Positions 21,648 through 33,638 of a stretch of DNA of 64,000 nt are shown piece by piece (the first letter of the stretch is position 1; each line of letters opens with the position of its first letter). The DNA is from Myotis daubentonii (lineage: Eukaryota; Chordata; Mammalia; Chiroptera; Vespertilionidae), in NCBI RefSeq assembly GCF_963259705.1, contig NC_081846.1:57999205-58063204 (forward strand), given 5' to 3'. The notes below the pieces were generated by a model, which was not told the DNA's origin, did not search any database, and worked only from the letters and a program-made list of their open reading frames with translations. The translations under genes were made by a program, and so were the position numbers.

Positions 21648-21948
21648 CCGAAACCGGTTTGGCTCAGTGGATAGAGCGTCGGCCTGTGGACTGAAAGGTC
21701 CCAGGTTCGATTCCGGTCAAGGGCATGTACCTGGGTTGCGGGCACATCCCCAGTAGGAGATGTGCAGGAGGCAGCTGATCGATGTTTCTCTCTCATCGAT
21801 GTTTCTGACTCTCTACCTCTCTCCCTTCCTCTCTGTAAAAACTCAATAAAATACATATTAAAAAAATTAAAAAAAGAAAAAAGAGAATCACTTCGTGTGA
21901 GATGTACTTTAAAAAAAATAAATAAATAAAATAAAATAAAATAAAAAT
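21648..21948 (+). mobile_element. Ves-type SINE with second A-rich tail (3' transduction)
   Basis: tRNA-derived head with box A (tggctcagtgg, about 21660) and box B (ggttcgattcc, about 21702), then the conserved 'gtaggagatgtgcaggaggcagctgatcgatg' middle and a pyrimidine-rich part. A first A-rich tail ends near 21882, followed by 28 bp of unique sequence (21883-21910) and a second A-rich tail. A 17-bp target duplication (21631-21647; one mismatch at 21949-21965) encloses both tails, so the unique piece was carried with the SINE. Confidence 0.93.
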
Positions 21949-22008
21949 AAAATATGAGTAATTAGAAGAAAACACTAGGCCAAGTTCTTTCGTAGAAGTA
22001 CACCCTGG

Positions 22009-22300
22009 TGTGGCTCAGTCGGTTGGGCATTGTCCTGTGCATTGAAAGGTTGCTGGTTCCATTCCTGGTCAGGGCACATACCCAGATTGGGGGCTCAAAC
22101 CCTGGTAGAGGGTTGCAGGAGGCAACAGATCAATGTTGCACTCTCACATTGATGTTTCTCTCCCTCTCCCTCTCCTTCTCCCCTTCCCCCTTCCTCTCCC
22201 TCCCCTCCCCCTCCCCCTCCCTCCCCTCCCCCTCCCTCTCTGACTCTCTTCCCCTCTTTCTAAAAAAAAAATCAATAAAAATATTTTTTAAATGCCTTAT
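22009..22300 (+). mobile_element. Older Ves-related SINE
   Basis: Head reads 'ccctggtgtggctcagtcggttgggcattg' with a degraded box B (ggttccattcc), then 'ggttgcaggaggcaacagatcaatg', a long CT-rich tract (22160-22258) and an A-rich tail. The divergence is higher than in the copy at 21648. The 120-codon open frame over it is an artefact of the CT tract. Confidence 0.85.
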
Positions 22301-22384
22301 AAAAACACATAAAAAACTGTTTCCATTTCCTGTTCTAATATCCCTTACTGTGGGGAAGCACAGGACTTAGTTAGAATTTCTGTA

Positions 22385-22660
22385 AGGAGGATTCTCCAAA
22401 AGGTTGGGGGCCCCTGGGGGGACCTTGCAGAAGGTGGCTGCCCCTGCCTTGACTTTTCCAAACAAGTCTGAGCCCCCGAGTGTTTACTTAGACATGTCCT
22501 CACTTAAACGAAGCATGTGCTTTCTCAAGGATGCTTACCCTACTGATAGTATCTAATAGTTAATCTTGGTTCAAGCTGTTGTGACAATAAAAGCCTAGTC
22601 GAGGCTATTTGCTCCTAAAGCAAAACAGCCCCTTAGCCTCTCTTTCATAGAAACATGTGT
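22385..22660 (+). mobile_element. Possible LTR fragment
   Basis: GC-richer than its surroundings, with AATAAA in 'gttgtgacaataaaagcctag' about 22580-22600 and pyrimidine- and C-rich parts before it, in the style of a U3-R region. No paired LTR, primer-binding site or target duplication was found, so the call is tentative. Confidence 0.3.
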
Positions 22661-24384
22661 CAGAGTAATCTATTCATCCATTGCTCCTGGTCTGCCAGTC
22701 AGCCCCAGCATCTTACCTAGTAAATTGCTACTTTAATTGCCTCTAGAATCTGTCATCTAATGCCCAGGCTATGGGGAGCTGCTCAATAGCTACACATGAA
22801 TTAACACAAAAGATCTGTGAGACAAACACCAGATGTTTCCTTGTCAAATGTAGCAGTCTGATCCTTTCCATTCTCAATGAGAACCTCTTTATGCACAAAG
22901 GATGAAAGCTCACATTCTACTCTTGAGTTCCTCATTCTCTAGGATTCCTTGGTAGCCTCTAGAAAATCTGCTAACCTCTTGGGATCTACATTTCTGCAAT
23001 GGAGAACCACCGATAATCTATTTTATGATATTAGTAATATACTTTGAGCACACTTACTCTCTCTTTTTTCTCTTTTACTTCTATTTCCTCTCTTCTCTTA
23101 TTCCTTTCTTTGGCAAAGTCCATGCCACATTTATTCAGCACTGAGCAACTAGCCATTATTTTCTAAACAAATAAAACATGAGCATTGGGTGTAATGCTCA
23201 CATTTTAAAAGCATAGTCCACATTATGAATTACCATTTATTAGGTACCTTATCTACACTGGGTATTTCCATGATGTGGCACAGAGGAAGACTATGCCATC
23301 ATGTGATGGTACTTTACACAAATCTCTTCTAGCCATTCCTATCACCGAAAAATGTTTATTTTATAATTAGGAAATTGAGGCACTGAGAGGTTATTCAATG
23401 TGCCAAGGTTATATGCTAGAAACTTGCCTGAGAGTCCTTGCTTATGATATCTGATACCAAAGGAGTAGTTTTGTTGCTCGAGGTATTACTTTCTGAGTAG
23501 CATTTAATATTCAGTTTCCACTGGGCTTCTCTTATAAGTCATTTTTTTTTGGCCAATTAAAAGTTTTCAGAGTTCCTGATACCAGATACTATGACCTATA
23601 CAGAATATCAGCACAGCACTCGGAATCCAAAGGTTCCTTTCACTTAGCAGAGTTGTTCTTTTCTACAAGCAGTAAGTACAGTGTAAAAATCATACCAGGA
23701 AGAACAGTGAAGAGGAAAATACCTTAAACATCTCCTTTTCTTCCATCCATCCTCTTTTAATTCAATAAATATTTAAGAAGTCTATTACCTATCAGGCACT
23801 ATATGTGTGGTCCTGATAGCAGTGAGCAAGATCTAGTCCCTGCCACCAAAGGCTTCCAATCCAGTGGAGAAGGAGGCAAGGAAACAGACGGTACAGTGCA
23901 AAGTAGCAAGTGCCAGGATGGAATTAAATTTGTGTCGCTCTGGGAACACATAGCTAGGTTCTCATGTGTGAAGTAAATAGGTACAAGGAGCTTAATAGGA
24001 AGACAAAGGGGAGGGCCACCTGTGTTATCTGTACAATGTACATCACAGTTCCTGTCAGGAATAACTTTTCTCCTTCTGGCAGCCACAATAAATTGTTAAA
24101 TGTGATTTTACCTGTGTCTACAAAGGGCTGGGGGTTGAGGCATGTGATCTCAGGATGTAAACTTGCCTTGTTCCCTCTAATTCCTAGGTCCCTTACTCTG
24201 CTAGCAAAACCTAGCATGAACTCATGGCAAGTTGTGAGGAGGTAAGTGGTTTGGTGCCTTTGCACCTCCACTTCTCATGTCTCTCTAGGGCACCAGCAAG
24301 GCTTCTAAAGGGAATTCCAAATCTTCCATGAGGATGCCCAAACCCATAGTTTTGCTTCCCAGTTGCTGCTCTCTTGGTTACATT
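22661..24384. other. Intergenic stretch with MIR and L2 remnants
   Basis: About 23340-23450 is an antisense MIR ('aggaaattgaggcactgagaggttattcaatg'). About 23757-23960 is an L2 3' fragment ('caataaatatttaagaagtctattacctatcaggcactatatg'). The remaining sequence is unique. The antisense open frames around 23800-24270 lie over the L2 and lack coding evidence. Confidence 0.55.
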
Positions 24385-24402
24385 CTGAACATATTTTTCT
24401 TT

Positions 24403-24655
24403 TCTTTTCTTTCTTTCTTTTTTTTTACTGTTAATCCTCACCTGAGGATATTTTTTCATTGATATTTTAAGGAGAGTGAAAGAGAGAGCAATGTGAGAAG
24501 AACACATTGATTGGTTGCCGTCTGCATGAGCCTCGACCAGGGCCTGGGCCAAGGAGGGGCCCGCAACCAAGGTATAGTCCCTTGACTGGAATCGAACCCT
24601 GGATCCTTTGGTCTGTAGGCCGATGTTCTAGCCACTGAGCAAAACCAGCTAGGAC
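24403..24655 (-). mobile_element. Ves-type SINE, antisense
   Basis: Reverse complement of a Ves SINE: the right end gives the tRNA-like head ('tagccactgagcaaaaccagctagg') with box B complement 'ggaatcgaaccct', and the left end the tail 'taatcctcacctgaggatatttttt'. A perfect 18-bp target duplication, ctgaacatatttttcttt, lies at 24385-24402 and 24656-24673. Confidence 0.95.
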
Positions 24656-24689
24656 CTGAACATATTTTTCTTTGCCTTGATTAGGCGTG

Positions 24690-24930
24690 AGAAGTGCAGG
24701 GATCCACAAACTGTGGCCTGTGGGCCAAATCTAGTCTGCTGCCTGATTTTGTAAAAGTTTAATTGGAACACAGCTATGACTATTGCTTACATACTGTCTA
24801 TGGAAACTGACCTTCTGTGATGGCAGAGTCGAATGTTTGGAAGGAAGACCCTGTAGCCTGCAAAACCTAAAATATTGACGATCTGACCTTTTACAGTAAA
24901 GGTTTGCTGACCCTTGGTCTTGCGTCCCAA
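24690..24930 (-). mobile_element. hAT-Charlie (MER1-type) non-autonomous element
   Basis: Both ends match an old mammalian family: 'gggatccacaaactgtggcctgtgggccaaatc' at the left and 'ttttacagtaaaggtttgctgaccc' at the right. The interior keeps 'acacagctatgactattgcttacatactgtctatgg'. No coding content. Confidence 0.75.
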
Positions 24931-24959
24931 CCTAGGAGATCTTGGGAAGAGTCTAGGGG

Positions 24960-25115
24960 TTTGCTGCTTCAGTGTGGTCTGTAGACCAGCAGCAACAGCA
25001 TCAAGGAGCTTATTAGAATACTTGAGCCCAGCCACAGTCCTCCTGAATCAGACACTGTACCTTAACAAGACCTTCAGGTGATATGTGTGCACGACAAAGT
25101 CGGAGAGTGCTGACC
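24960..25115 (+). mobile_element. MER20-like hAT-Charlie element
   Basis: Phrases 'cagtgtggtctgtagaccagcagcaacagcatcaaggagcttattagaa' and 'aacaagaccttcaggtgatatg' follow the MER20 order. Diverged, non-coding. Confidence 0.6.
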
Positions 25116-25194
25116 TAGGAGCCTCAGGAGACTGAGGGGAACCCTCACCAAAGAACTCACTCTTAAGAAAGCATTGCCTCTGAGATGTATGCAA

Positions 25195-25305
25195 AGTTTG
25201 TTGGTGGCCTGAGATTTATGCATTTCAGATTTATGCCCTCACCAGGACTCAAACCCACAACCTTTTAGTGTACTGTACTGAGCCACCCAGTGAGGGCAAA
25301 CCATA
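25195..25305 (-). mobile_element. Ves-related SINE head fragment, antisense
   Basis: 'gccctcaccaggactcaaacccacaacc' and 'ctgagccacccagtgagggc' are the complement of a bat SINE tRNA-like head. The body and tail are missing. Confidence 0.7.
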
Positions 25306-25309
25306 CTTC

Positions 25310-26815
25310 TTAACCTCAAAGAATAGAACCTTAACAAGTGAATTTTAGGACTACGGAGAATATTTTAGGACAAGGTGAATATTTTGGGATCAGGGACACT
25401 CCAAATTCTGTGCAAATCACACTATTAGGAATACACATACTTTGACTATGAAGGAAGCCAACCTTGAACATTTTTTGAGCCCAAGGATGGCTATGGGGGT
25501 TAGTGCTGCTGGTCAGAAGCAGTTGCTCTTTTATTACCTGTGTCGTGCTCTATTTTATGGCAATGACAAAAATACCCACCCTTTTTTGTCCACCTCAAGG
25601 CTTCTGAGTTGTTTCCTCCTATGTCTGCAGTTGGTACTAATAGTTTAGAGGGGGATAAGTTTGGTTAATTAAAAGGAAAGTTATTTGCAATCCATCATTT
25701 GTTTTGGTGGCTCTACAATGAAAAGAAAAATTGTGATGCAAACCAAGGCTATTTTCCTATTGCTCTTGAGACATCACACTGGGGACAGTTCCTGGAACCC
25801 TGTAAAATCATATTGAGCAGTGGGACGACGTGAGAGCGCCCGTTCCAACATCAGAAATAAGTTGATTGCCATCAAACAATGCTTTTATGTGGATACCAGC
25901 AAGAGCCTACTGTAAGCTACTTAGTTGGGAAGGCAGTAAATGTCTCCACTAGCACATGGTGTTCCTCTTCAGAGCAGGAGATGTGTTTTCCCTCCCCAAA
26001 CAATCCAAAATAGAATCTGGAGCCATGGACACAGTGTGCTCTCTTTTGTGGTAAATGAGCAGTTCCAGTGTGTCAACGTGGAAAATTTAATAAATCTCAT
26101 CAGTGGGTCCATCACTATCACACATTGTCCTGACTCTGTTTGTCTGTTTTAGTTGTTGTTGCTTTGCTCAAGATTTTTTATTTTACTAACCTTGGCCTCA
26201 GATTCCTTTATCAAGGAGGAAAGAACACTCTAAATTGATTAGCTTATTCATTTGGATAAAAGTACACTTTGTCTTTTTTGCAACCTGAGAAGAATAGTCC
26301 TAGTCACTCTCAATGCACAGCTGTAAGAGGGGACAGAGACGGTTTAACAACCATGGTTTTCTGCCTTGATTAAACCCATTTCTATAGTTAATAATTCGAC
26401 TAATTTTGATAAACTTTTCTTTATCTCACTTTACCGTTTCCCTAATGCAGATTGGAATGAGTTAGTTCAAGTAAAAATAGCGCCTAAAAGAACAAAGAGA
26501 AACAGATGAGACTTGGGTACTCAAGATGGATATTCAGGCCCTTGAAACATGAAGCTGTCTGTATAGATTCTTTGAAGTAGTCTCTGAGCTGGGCAGAGTT
26601 GGCGAGGTGGCCCACGGAGGTTTACAGACTTAGATTTCAGTCATGTTCCCTAGTTCCCCTGAATGACTCGGTGTCCAGTCGCTCAGGGAGCATATACATA
26701 GATGTAAGATTATTTAGGGAATGCCCACTTTCTCTTCCTTATGCAAATAATCTCTGTGAATGAGTGGGATTGATGCTCTTTTCTTGCCTATTAGTTCATT
26801 TAAAAGTATCCGAGA
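25310..26815. other. Intergenic stretch, nothing seen
   Basis: Unique AT-rich sequence. Short open frames (for example at 25442-25648 and 25940-26152) lack splice signals or recognisable products. Confidence 0.5.
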
Positions 26816-27130
26816 TCCTAGTTCAGCAAATAGTACCTGCTCTGGGCCAGGCTCTGTGTCAGCACCTTTTCTTTCAGTTACTCCTTCCAGCCACCCTGGA
26901 GGATAGATGTTACCCATCAATTTACTGATGAGGACACAGACTCACAGAGGCTGCTGTGGCCCCTGCACCAAGCTGCATGGTGTTATGGGTGACTTGGAAA
27001 GACCTCCTTTATTTATTCATTGCTAACAAGTAATGTTTCAGGCAACTAATATATAAAATGCCAGACATTGTATTCAGTGTTGGGGATGCAAAGGTAGAGG
27101 AGTCACTGTTTTTGCCCTCAGGGGGCTTTA
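26816..27130. mobile_element. MIR and L2 fragments
   Basis: About 26816-26960 has 'gctctgggccaggctctgtgtcagc' and 'caatttactgatgaggacacagactcacagaggctg', a MIR/L2-type core. About 27010-27125 reads an L2 end ('tgccagacattgtattcagtgttggggatgc'). Confidence 0.6.
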
Positions 27131-27880
27131 TGCCAAATAGGACGATGTGGATTTTATTTTTCATTATAAATTTGAGTTGTTGTGTTTCTTGTCGTTTTAA
27201 ATCTCCTGTATTGTTTGTACTTGGCTTTAAGAGCATACTTGCTATATGGCCCAGGCTGAGCAGGACCTGTGGGGATGGGCTTTGCCCATGACAGACAAGC
27301 AGACATGGCCATCACAGAACAATGGTCAGGCAATGGCAACCTGATTTGAGCTACAACAGCGCATGGATCCGAGAATCTCAAATTTTGAAAAATAAAATTC
27401 ACCCAATAAGTAAAAATGAACCTTTGAAGAACCCAACATACACATCTATTTACCTTATTTGCAGGAGAAACATTCACGCCCTCACTTTGAGCCAATTTTG
27501 TCTTATTTCACACAGAATTTTAAAATGATTGGTTATCTACTTGCAGCCAACAGTAATTTAAAAAAACAAAAAAAGAAAGAAATTAATCCTTGGCCATTAG
27601 GTGGACAAAAGAAGAAATTAGTTTATAAAACAAACAAACAAACAAACAAAACAACCACAACCATACTAATTTTGCTGAAGGCTGATTTTTGTCCACCTGA
27701 TCTGGGGGATAATGCAAAAAGTGTTTTTAGCAACACAGAGGAGTTTAAATCATGTGCATCTGATTTGACCCTCCCCTGAAGAGAGCGATTGAGTTTAACA
27801 GTCTGTTTTCAGAACCACCATACATTTTATTGAAAATAACTGCATCCTTTACCCTTTTGCTCCGTCTCCTCTCGTCTCTC
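27131..27880. other. Intergenic stretch with a CAAA repeat
   Basis: A short CAAA microsatellite lies at 27627-27650. Nothing else is recognised. Confidence 0.5.
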
Positions 27881-27927
27881 ATTGGCTCTAGTGTGTTGAT
27901 TATACCAGCCAATCATTAACTATAAAG
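27881..27927 (+). promoter_or_regulatory. CCAAT/TATA-like cluster, tentative
   Basis: An inverted CCAAT box (ATTGG, 27881-27885), a direct CCAAT (27909-27913, in agccaatcat) and TATAAAG (27921-27927) lie within 47 bp in a region without recognised repeats. The CCAAT-to-TATA distance is shorter than usual and no exon is seen downstream, so this may be chance. Confidence 0.25.
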
Positions 27928-27929
27928 TT

Positions 27930-30105
27930 TCTGCAAACCAAAAGAGAGTGGCTTTCAGTCTCACACCCTCACAGTTTAACAGGGACATGGACTTGAGTTG
28001 GAAAACATCAAGCTAGAGTTTCGTTATCTTTTGGCAAAACAGTACTTCCTGGAAGCCTGCCTAAGTTGCTTCGTGCTGTCAGTGACTAGATGAAGCTTCT
28101 CCAAGGAACACCCACACTAATGATAAAGGAGGCCCCATGAATCAGAAGGGAACCAATGGGCACACTGAATTCAAGTGTGAAATTGCTAGCCATCTTGGCA
28201 GGGGGGTTGTGGATCTTTGCTTAAGAACTTCCATTTCCAGTTGGCACATGGGTTACTTTGTTAACCTGTAAAGAATCTGTTTTTGAAGGAGCATGTGACT
28301 GACTATTTTTGAGAGCAGAGTTATAAAACTGCATGCAATGATGGCTCTTGTCTTGGGGGGGGGGAAGAAGAAGTAAAAACAGGGCACTAGGAGGACTTAA
28401 GTTCAACATTTTAAATAACTATAATATGTTAGTTACCTCGGGAGAAGTTGCTCTTTGAATCTGAAGGTGAGATAGCAACTCTAAATTTCTCTTTTTCTTT
28501 GAATGAGATACGCAAGAGATTTGTAGTGTTCTTGTCATTTTAAAGAGTCACATATGTAGACACAGAGCAATTCAGGATCTGAACCTGGGGTAGCAGAGTA
28601 AGACAGATTAGGAAGAGTTAGAAATACAATGCAGATGTCTTGACTTGAACTTACATGTTCTACATGCTCGTCTCACGTTTTTATAACTCATTTGGATAAG
28701 GTGCCCGCTCTTCAGAGATTGATATTTTATAGCCAAATGACTGAAAAACATCTATCTCTGGGTCATGATGGTGAGAGAAGCGTGCTGTGAAGGAAATCCC
28801 TGGATGAGAGCAAGACAAGGAATAATCTGCTATCACTCTCAGTAAGTCCTTTTGCCTAATTTTGCAAAACCTTACATTTGATGGTTTTTTAATGCCTATA
28901 CTTGAAATCTAATGTTTAGGTTTAATGTAATTCTGTGCTTAAAGCAATGAAAAGAATTTGAGATTTATTTTCCCAGTGATCAAGTATCTAAGGCACCTAA
29001 AAAGGATAAACATAAATGACACATTAAAAAATTCCTCAACTGGATTTCTCCTCTGACTACTATATAATCACATTTTATATTTTCTAGGTTTTATACAGTT
29101 TTTAGATTATCCAAATATTTTTATCTTACCTTCTTATCTCATAACGTCCAGTTCATAAACTCATCCTCACTAGCTACCACTACTAACGTCACTTCAACAT
29201 TTTCATCATTATTATTGAAAATGTGTTAAGCTCTTGACACATAGGAACGCCCTGATAACTCCCTATTATCTGATGAGGTAGATCTTATTATTATCCTGAG
29301 GTGGAAACCGGGGCACAAAAAGTTCACATTTGCCTGTATTTTCTCAACTTGTTTATATCACTGAAGAGGACATTCTCTTACACATTTTTCTCCATTGCCT
29401 TGGACCTGGTGAGTGAGACCTTAGGGAATTTTTAATTTTAGCCCTTTATTTTGCAAAATGAGGGCACTAAGGATCACATAGAAGAAATGACACTCCTTTG
29501 ACACTCAGCCAATACTTGACAGAGCTTTGATTAGAACTCACATTTCCTGATTTCCAGTACATTGATCTTTCTAATAGTACTCATGGCCCTTATTTTCTAG
29601 GTAATGCAATCTTCTCCAGAATGTCCACTTCATAGGAGAAAAATAAATCCAGAAACCAAAGCTTTTTTACTCTTCCATAAAATGTTTGGTAGGAATGGAG
29701 ACAGCCTATAGATAGGATTCTTAGGATATTTTTATATTCATTGCTACCTGCCAGGCCCTGTTAAACTGGATATTTCAAGGGTATCATAGAATAGCAACCA
29801 TTTTTAACCTTTATAGAAGCCACTTCATTACCAGTGTCTTTAATTATGAAAGGACATAGTCTAGTATTATTACACTCACTCTCTTTAATATTATTTATGA
29901 ATGAGTCTCATTGAGTTATATTGCAAAAACATATAGTATACATTCCTTGTATCTAAAAAAATAAAGTTAAATTTCACATCCTTAGAACAAGTTGAGCAAT
30001 ACTTGAGCAACTTTGAATATTACTTGATTCACCTCTTCAGCCCTTAGAGAATTTTATTCCTACTCAGGACTAGTTCTTTAGGCCAATGTAAGATAAGTTA
30101 CTTCT
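27930..30105. other. Intergenic stretch with two MIRs
   Basis: About 29205-29345 and 29440-29575 contain antisense MIR cores ('ctgatgaggtagatcttattattatcctgaggtgg' and 'ccctttattttgcaaaatgagggcactaaggatcac'). The rest is unique. No gene, RNA or CpG island. Confidence 0.5.
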
Positions 30106-30107
30106 TT

Positions 30108-30262
30108 TGAGGGAAAAGGAGGTGGGGAGTAGGTGGAGGTGGGCAAAGGGTGATGGACACATGATGCAGTGTGCAGATGATGTTTTATTGAGTTGTAGAC
30201 TTGAAACCTGTATGGTTTTGTGTACCAATGTCACCCCAATAAAGTCAATTAAAAATGCATGG
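30108..30262 (+). mobile_element. L1 3' UTR end
   Basis: G-rich start ('aaaggaggtggggagtaggtggaggtggg') and the end 'gtagacttgaaacctgtatggttttgtgtaccaatgtcaccccaataaagtcaattaaaa', a known laurasiatherian L1 3' terminus. Severely 5' truncated. Confidence 0.8.
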
Positions 30263-31116
30263 CTTAAAATTGAAAATTCATTGTTGATTAATAAGTGTTA
30301 AAAACCATTAAAGATTCAAGTACACTAAGGAATGTGTAGAAAACATGCTTTCTGTCCATTAATGGCTGGTATTCTAAAAAATATGACTGTATAGGTCTTC
30401 TAGTATTTTAGGGTGCTCAATGGTATTTAATTGTGAAAACTAAATATGATCCTTCTTATAAACTCTGTTAATTGCAGAAGAGAATTTCTGTATGAAATTA
30501 AATTAATTTTAATCCTTTGTGGTGAGGAATTTAGATTATGAAGTACCCAAAGGACTCCATTATGAGGCAGCTTCATTTATAAACAGGGCATCAATCCACC
30601 TATTTTGCTTTTGAGCAAGATGCAAACTTAGGTAAAATATCCCTTGGGGTGAGGCAGATGCCTTGAAAAGTTGCATTAATGACTATTTAGAGTAACTGTT
30701 TATGATTCATGAGCTAAGCGAGGTTATTTTCCTGTGGCTCATCAGACCATCTGTAAGTTGGCCTGCCACCGGGCTTCAAAAGAATAAATACATAGTAAAA
30801 AATTCTGAGTTAGAATTGAGGCTGTTTTCTTAATTTAATTTGAAAAGTGCTTTAGTGTTTTTATTTTTAACCCAGTCAAATAGCTTTTATTTAAAGCTCT
30901 TTATATAAAACACTTCATTAAAGTCTAAGAGTGGACTGTAGGTTAATTTCAGCATATCAACATTAACATAGGGTAATTCAGTAAAGATTTCTCGTTTATT
31001 TTGCATACATTTCCTAATGTTTGAGTATATTGAGTATACCAAAAAGACAACATACATGTCTGGGAAACTCAGAGAAAACTAAGAAAGTAATAATATTATA
31101 TAACCACTTCTCCATT
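30263..31116. other. Non-repetitive AT-rich stretch
   Basis: No repeat is recognised. About 30450-30850 is dense in TAAT cores ('ctgttaattgcag', 'ttaaattaattttaatcc', 'gcattaatgac') and could be a conserved non-coding element, but conservation cannot be seen from one sequence. Confidence 0.35.
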
Positions 31117-31124
31117 CTCTAAAT

Positions 31125-31346
31125 CAGCGGTTCTCAACCTGTGGGTCGCGACCCCTTTGGGGTCGAACGGCCCTTTCACAGGGGTCGCCTAAGGCCATCG
31201 GAAAACACATATATAATTACATATTGTTTTTGTGATTAATCACTATGCTTTAATTATGTTCAATTTGTAACAATGAAATTGGGGGTCACCACAACATGAG
31301 GAACTGTATTAAAGGGTCACGGCATTAGGAAGGTTGAGAACCACTG
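31125..31346 (+). mobile_element. SPIN-type hAT MITE
   Basis: 222 bp with ends CAGCGGTTCTCAACC and GGTTGAGAACCACTG, and the SPIN-like interior 'ctgtgggtcgcgacccctttgggg', 'ttcacaggggtcgcctaag', 'gggggtcaccacaacatgagg'. A perfect 8-bp target duplication CTCTAAAT (31117-31124 and 31347-31354) confirms hAT insertion. Non-coding and mobilised in trans. SPIN elements are known to have spread horizontally among tetrapods including vespertilionid bats. Confidence 0.93.
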
Positions 31347-31479
31347 CTCTAAATACAAATAAGGTGTCAATGATTTTAATTATGAAGAGTATATTCATAT
31401 ATTTAATGATTAATGATAAGTATAACACCTAACAACACAGAGTGAATAAAAAACAAGGAGGATTATCCACTGCTTCCTC

Positions 31480-33300
31480 CTATTTTTTGGATATTCATAA
31501 ACTTCCAGGCCCTTTCACAAGCATACCTAGATATATGCATAGACATACATGTATGTAATTTTTTTAAAAAAAACATTGACACCAGATTATACTTATTCTA
31601 TGATAACTCATGTTTTTAAATCTTAAAAGTTAACAGCCCTGTATAAAGAATACACTAATTTTTAACAGCAGCATATTACGCCATGTATCCCCTTTAAAAA
31701 AATCATTCCCTTGTTGATAGACATTGAAATTATCTTCATTTTTTTAAATAAACATACTTCCTATTGAAGACATACTTGTAAATTTTCCAATAACATTAAT
31801 TATTGCTATTTTAATAGGTTACATTTATACTTGACTCAAAATTTAAAAGATACATGAATATATGACAAAAAATAAATATCTCTCTCACCCTTATTTCAGG
31901 ATCATTCAGTTTTCTTCCTTTAATTGTAAATCCTTCCAGAGATTTTCTGTGTGTATGTGTGTGTATAAAGTTTCCCATTTTGACAGTTGCCAGATGGGAG
32001 GGGTATGGGGAGGGTTGGGTGAAAAAGGTGAAGGGATTAAGAAGTACTGATTGGTAGTTACAAAATAGTCATAGGGTTGTAAAGTACAGCATAGAGAATA
32101 TAATCAAAAAAGATTATAATAACTATTTATAGTGTCAGACGGCTACTAGATTTATTGAGGTGATCACTTTATAAGTTATATAAATGTCTAATCACTGAGT
32201 TGTACATCTGAAACTAATACAATATTGAATGCCAACTGTAATTGAAAAATAAAAATTTATTTAAAAAATTTTCCCCACATATGCTGCCATAATCTATATG
32301 CTTCTCTGTACCTTGCTTTTTAACTTAATAATAGATCAGTCTATTCAAACTGCCTATTTCTTTTTATTGACTTTGGAGTATTCTTCTGTATTGGTGTGCT
32401 GTAATTTATTTACCCTATTGAGTGGTAAATAATTCCTTATTAACTTGTTTCTCATTTTGATTATTACAATAAAGTGAATATCTTTATATGCATATCATTT
32501 TCATAAGTGATCATATATCTGTAGCATCTTAAGTGTGGAATTGTTGGAACAAAGAGTATGTGAAACTTTATTTTGAAAAACTTTTAATCTCAAGCTTTTT
32601 TTTTAGAGAGGTTGTACCAATATACTTTTCAACCAACAATGTATAAAGGAATATACATTTTTTTATAATTCATTTTACATAATGCATTTTCCCTTCAACT
32701 CTAACATTGTCCCTCGTTCTCTCTTGATTTTATCATGGCAAAGTGGTAGATGAAACTGTCACCTCATTAGGATTCTGTTTACTATTTTAAAAGATTGTCA
32801 GTGAGGCATATTCATGTGTTTAACAACCATTTGTATTATATTTTCTATTAATATTTATTTTTCATTTTTCTCAATTTTACTCTTGGACTTTTCTTACTGA
32901 GTTATGTGAACAGTTTACATTAAATGCTATTTATTAGCTTTTCTTTTTTTAATTAGTGAAGTTGGTTGAAAATTTCCACCCCTCTCCTCCTCAAAGTTGT
33001 CATTTGTCATTTGACTTTGGTCTTTTAGCAATGCTAAAAGTTTCTTTTATATATATAATAAAATTTATCATCTATTTTTAATGGTTTCTGAGTTTTGTTT
33101 GACATTTAAAAAGTTTATTTCCTTTTCCAAATTGTTTAAAAAAGATCATTTGATCTTTTTAGTACTTTTATGGATTAATTTTTTTTCACATTTCAATCTT
33201 ATATTCATCTTGAAATTATTCTATTTCTTTTTCTGTATCAATTTTTGACTCTCCACATAGTGATTTAACACTCAATTTACATGACACAAACCTTTACAGA
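31480..33300 (-). mobile_element. Ancient L1-like LINE, antisense, interrupted
   Basis: The plus strand carries antisense L1M-style text: 'cattcccttgttgatagacattgaaattatcttcattt', later 'gtggaattgttggaacaaagagtatgtg' and 'ttttcaaccaacaatgtata'. Heavily diverged; the boundaries are soft. Interrupted by a sense L1 3' end at about 31960-32265. Confidence 0.5.
31960..32265 (+). mobile_element. L1 3' UTR end
   Basis: 'ggttgggtgaaaaaggtgaagggattaagaagtac', 'gtaaagtacagcatagagaatataatc', 'gtgatcactttataagttatataaatgtctaatcactgagttgtac' and the terminal 'gtaattgaaaaataaaaa' are the 3' end of a laurasiatherian L1. No ORF2. Confidence 0.8.
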
Positions 33301-33414
33301 TTTGAGAGCCTTACTCACTTCACTCATTTCCCCCAGTTGATTTTTGGATATTCTGAAAGGCTTATTTCATAACCATCTGAGTATGAGGCAGCATAATCCC
33401 TTGCATATACTCAT

Positions 33415-33610
33415 AGTTTCTGGAATGAGATAGACTTTGATATAATCCTGGCTCTGCTATTTATAAGCTGTGGCACCTTCAAAAGATGTGAGTAGCTGAT
33501 GGTCATAGTAGCAATAATGCCTACATCTTAAGTTTGGTGGGGGTATTGAGTGAGATGGTACATGAGATCCTGGTACACAGTAACTTCTTGCCAATGTTAG
33601 GCATGTTTAT
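33415..33610 (+). mobile_element. MIR SINE
   Basis: 'aatcctggctctgctatttataagctgtggc' and 'ggtattgagtgagatggtacatgag' follow the MIR order, diverged. Confidence 0.6.
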
Positions 33611-33638
33611 CACCATCATTATTATGTAGATGTTAATA

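Noticed and set aside
22008..22370. 120-codon plus-strand frame
   Set aside because: Covers a SINE head and a CT tract that encodes a Ser/Pro/Leu run; a repeat artefact.
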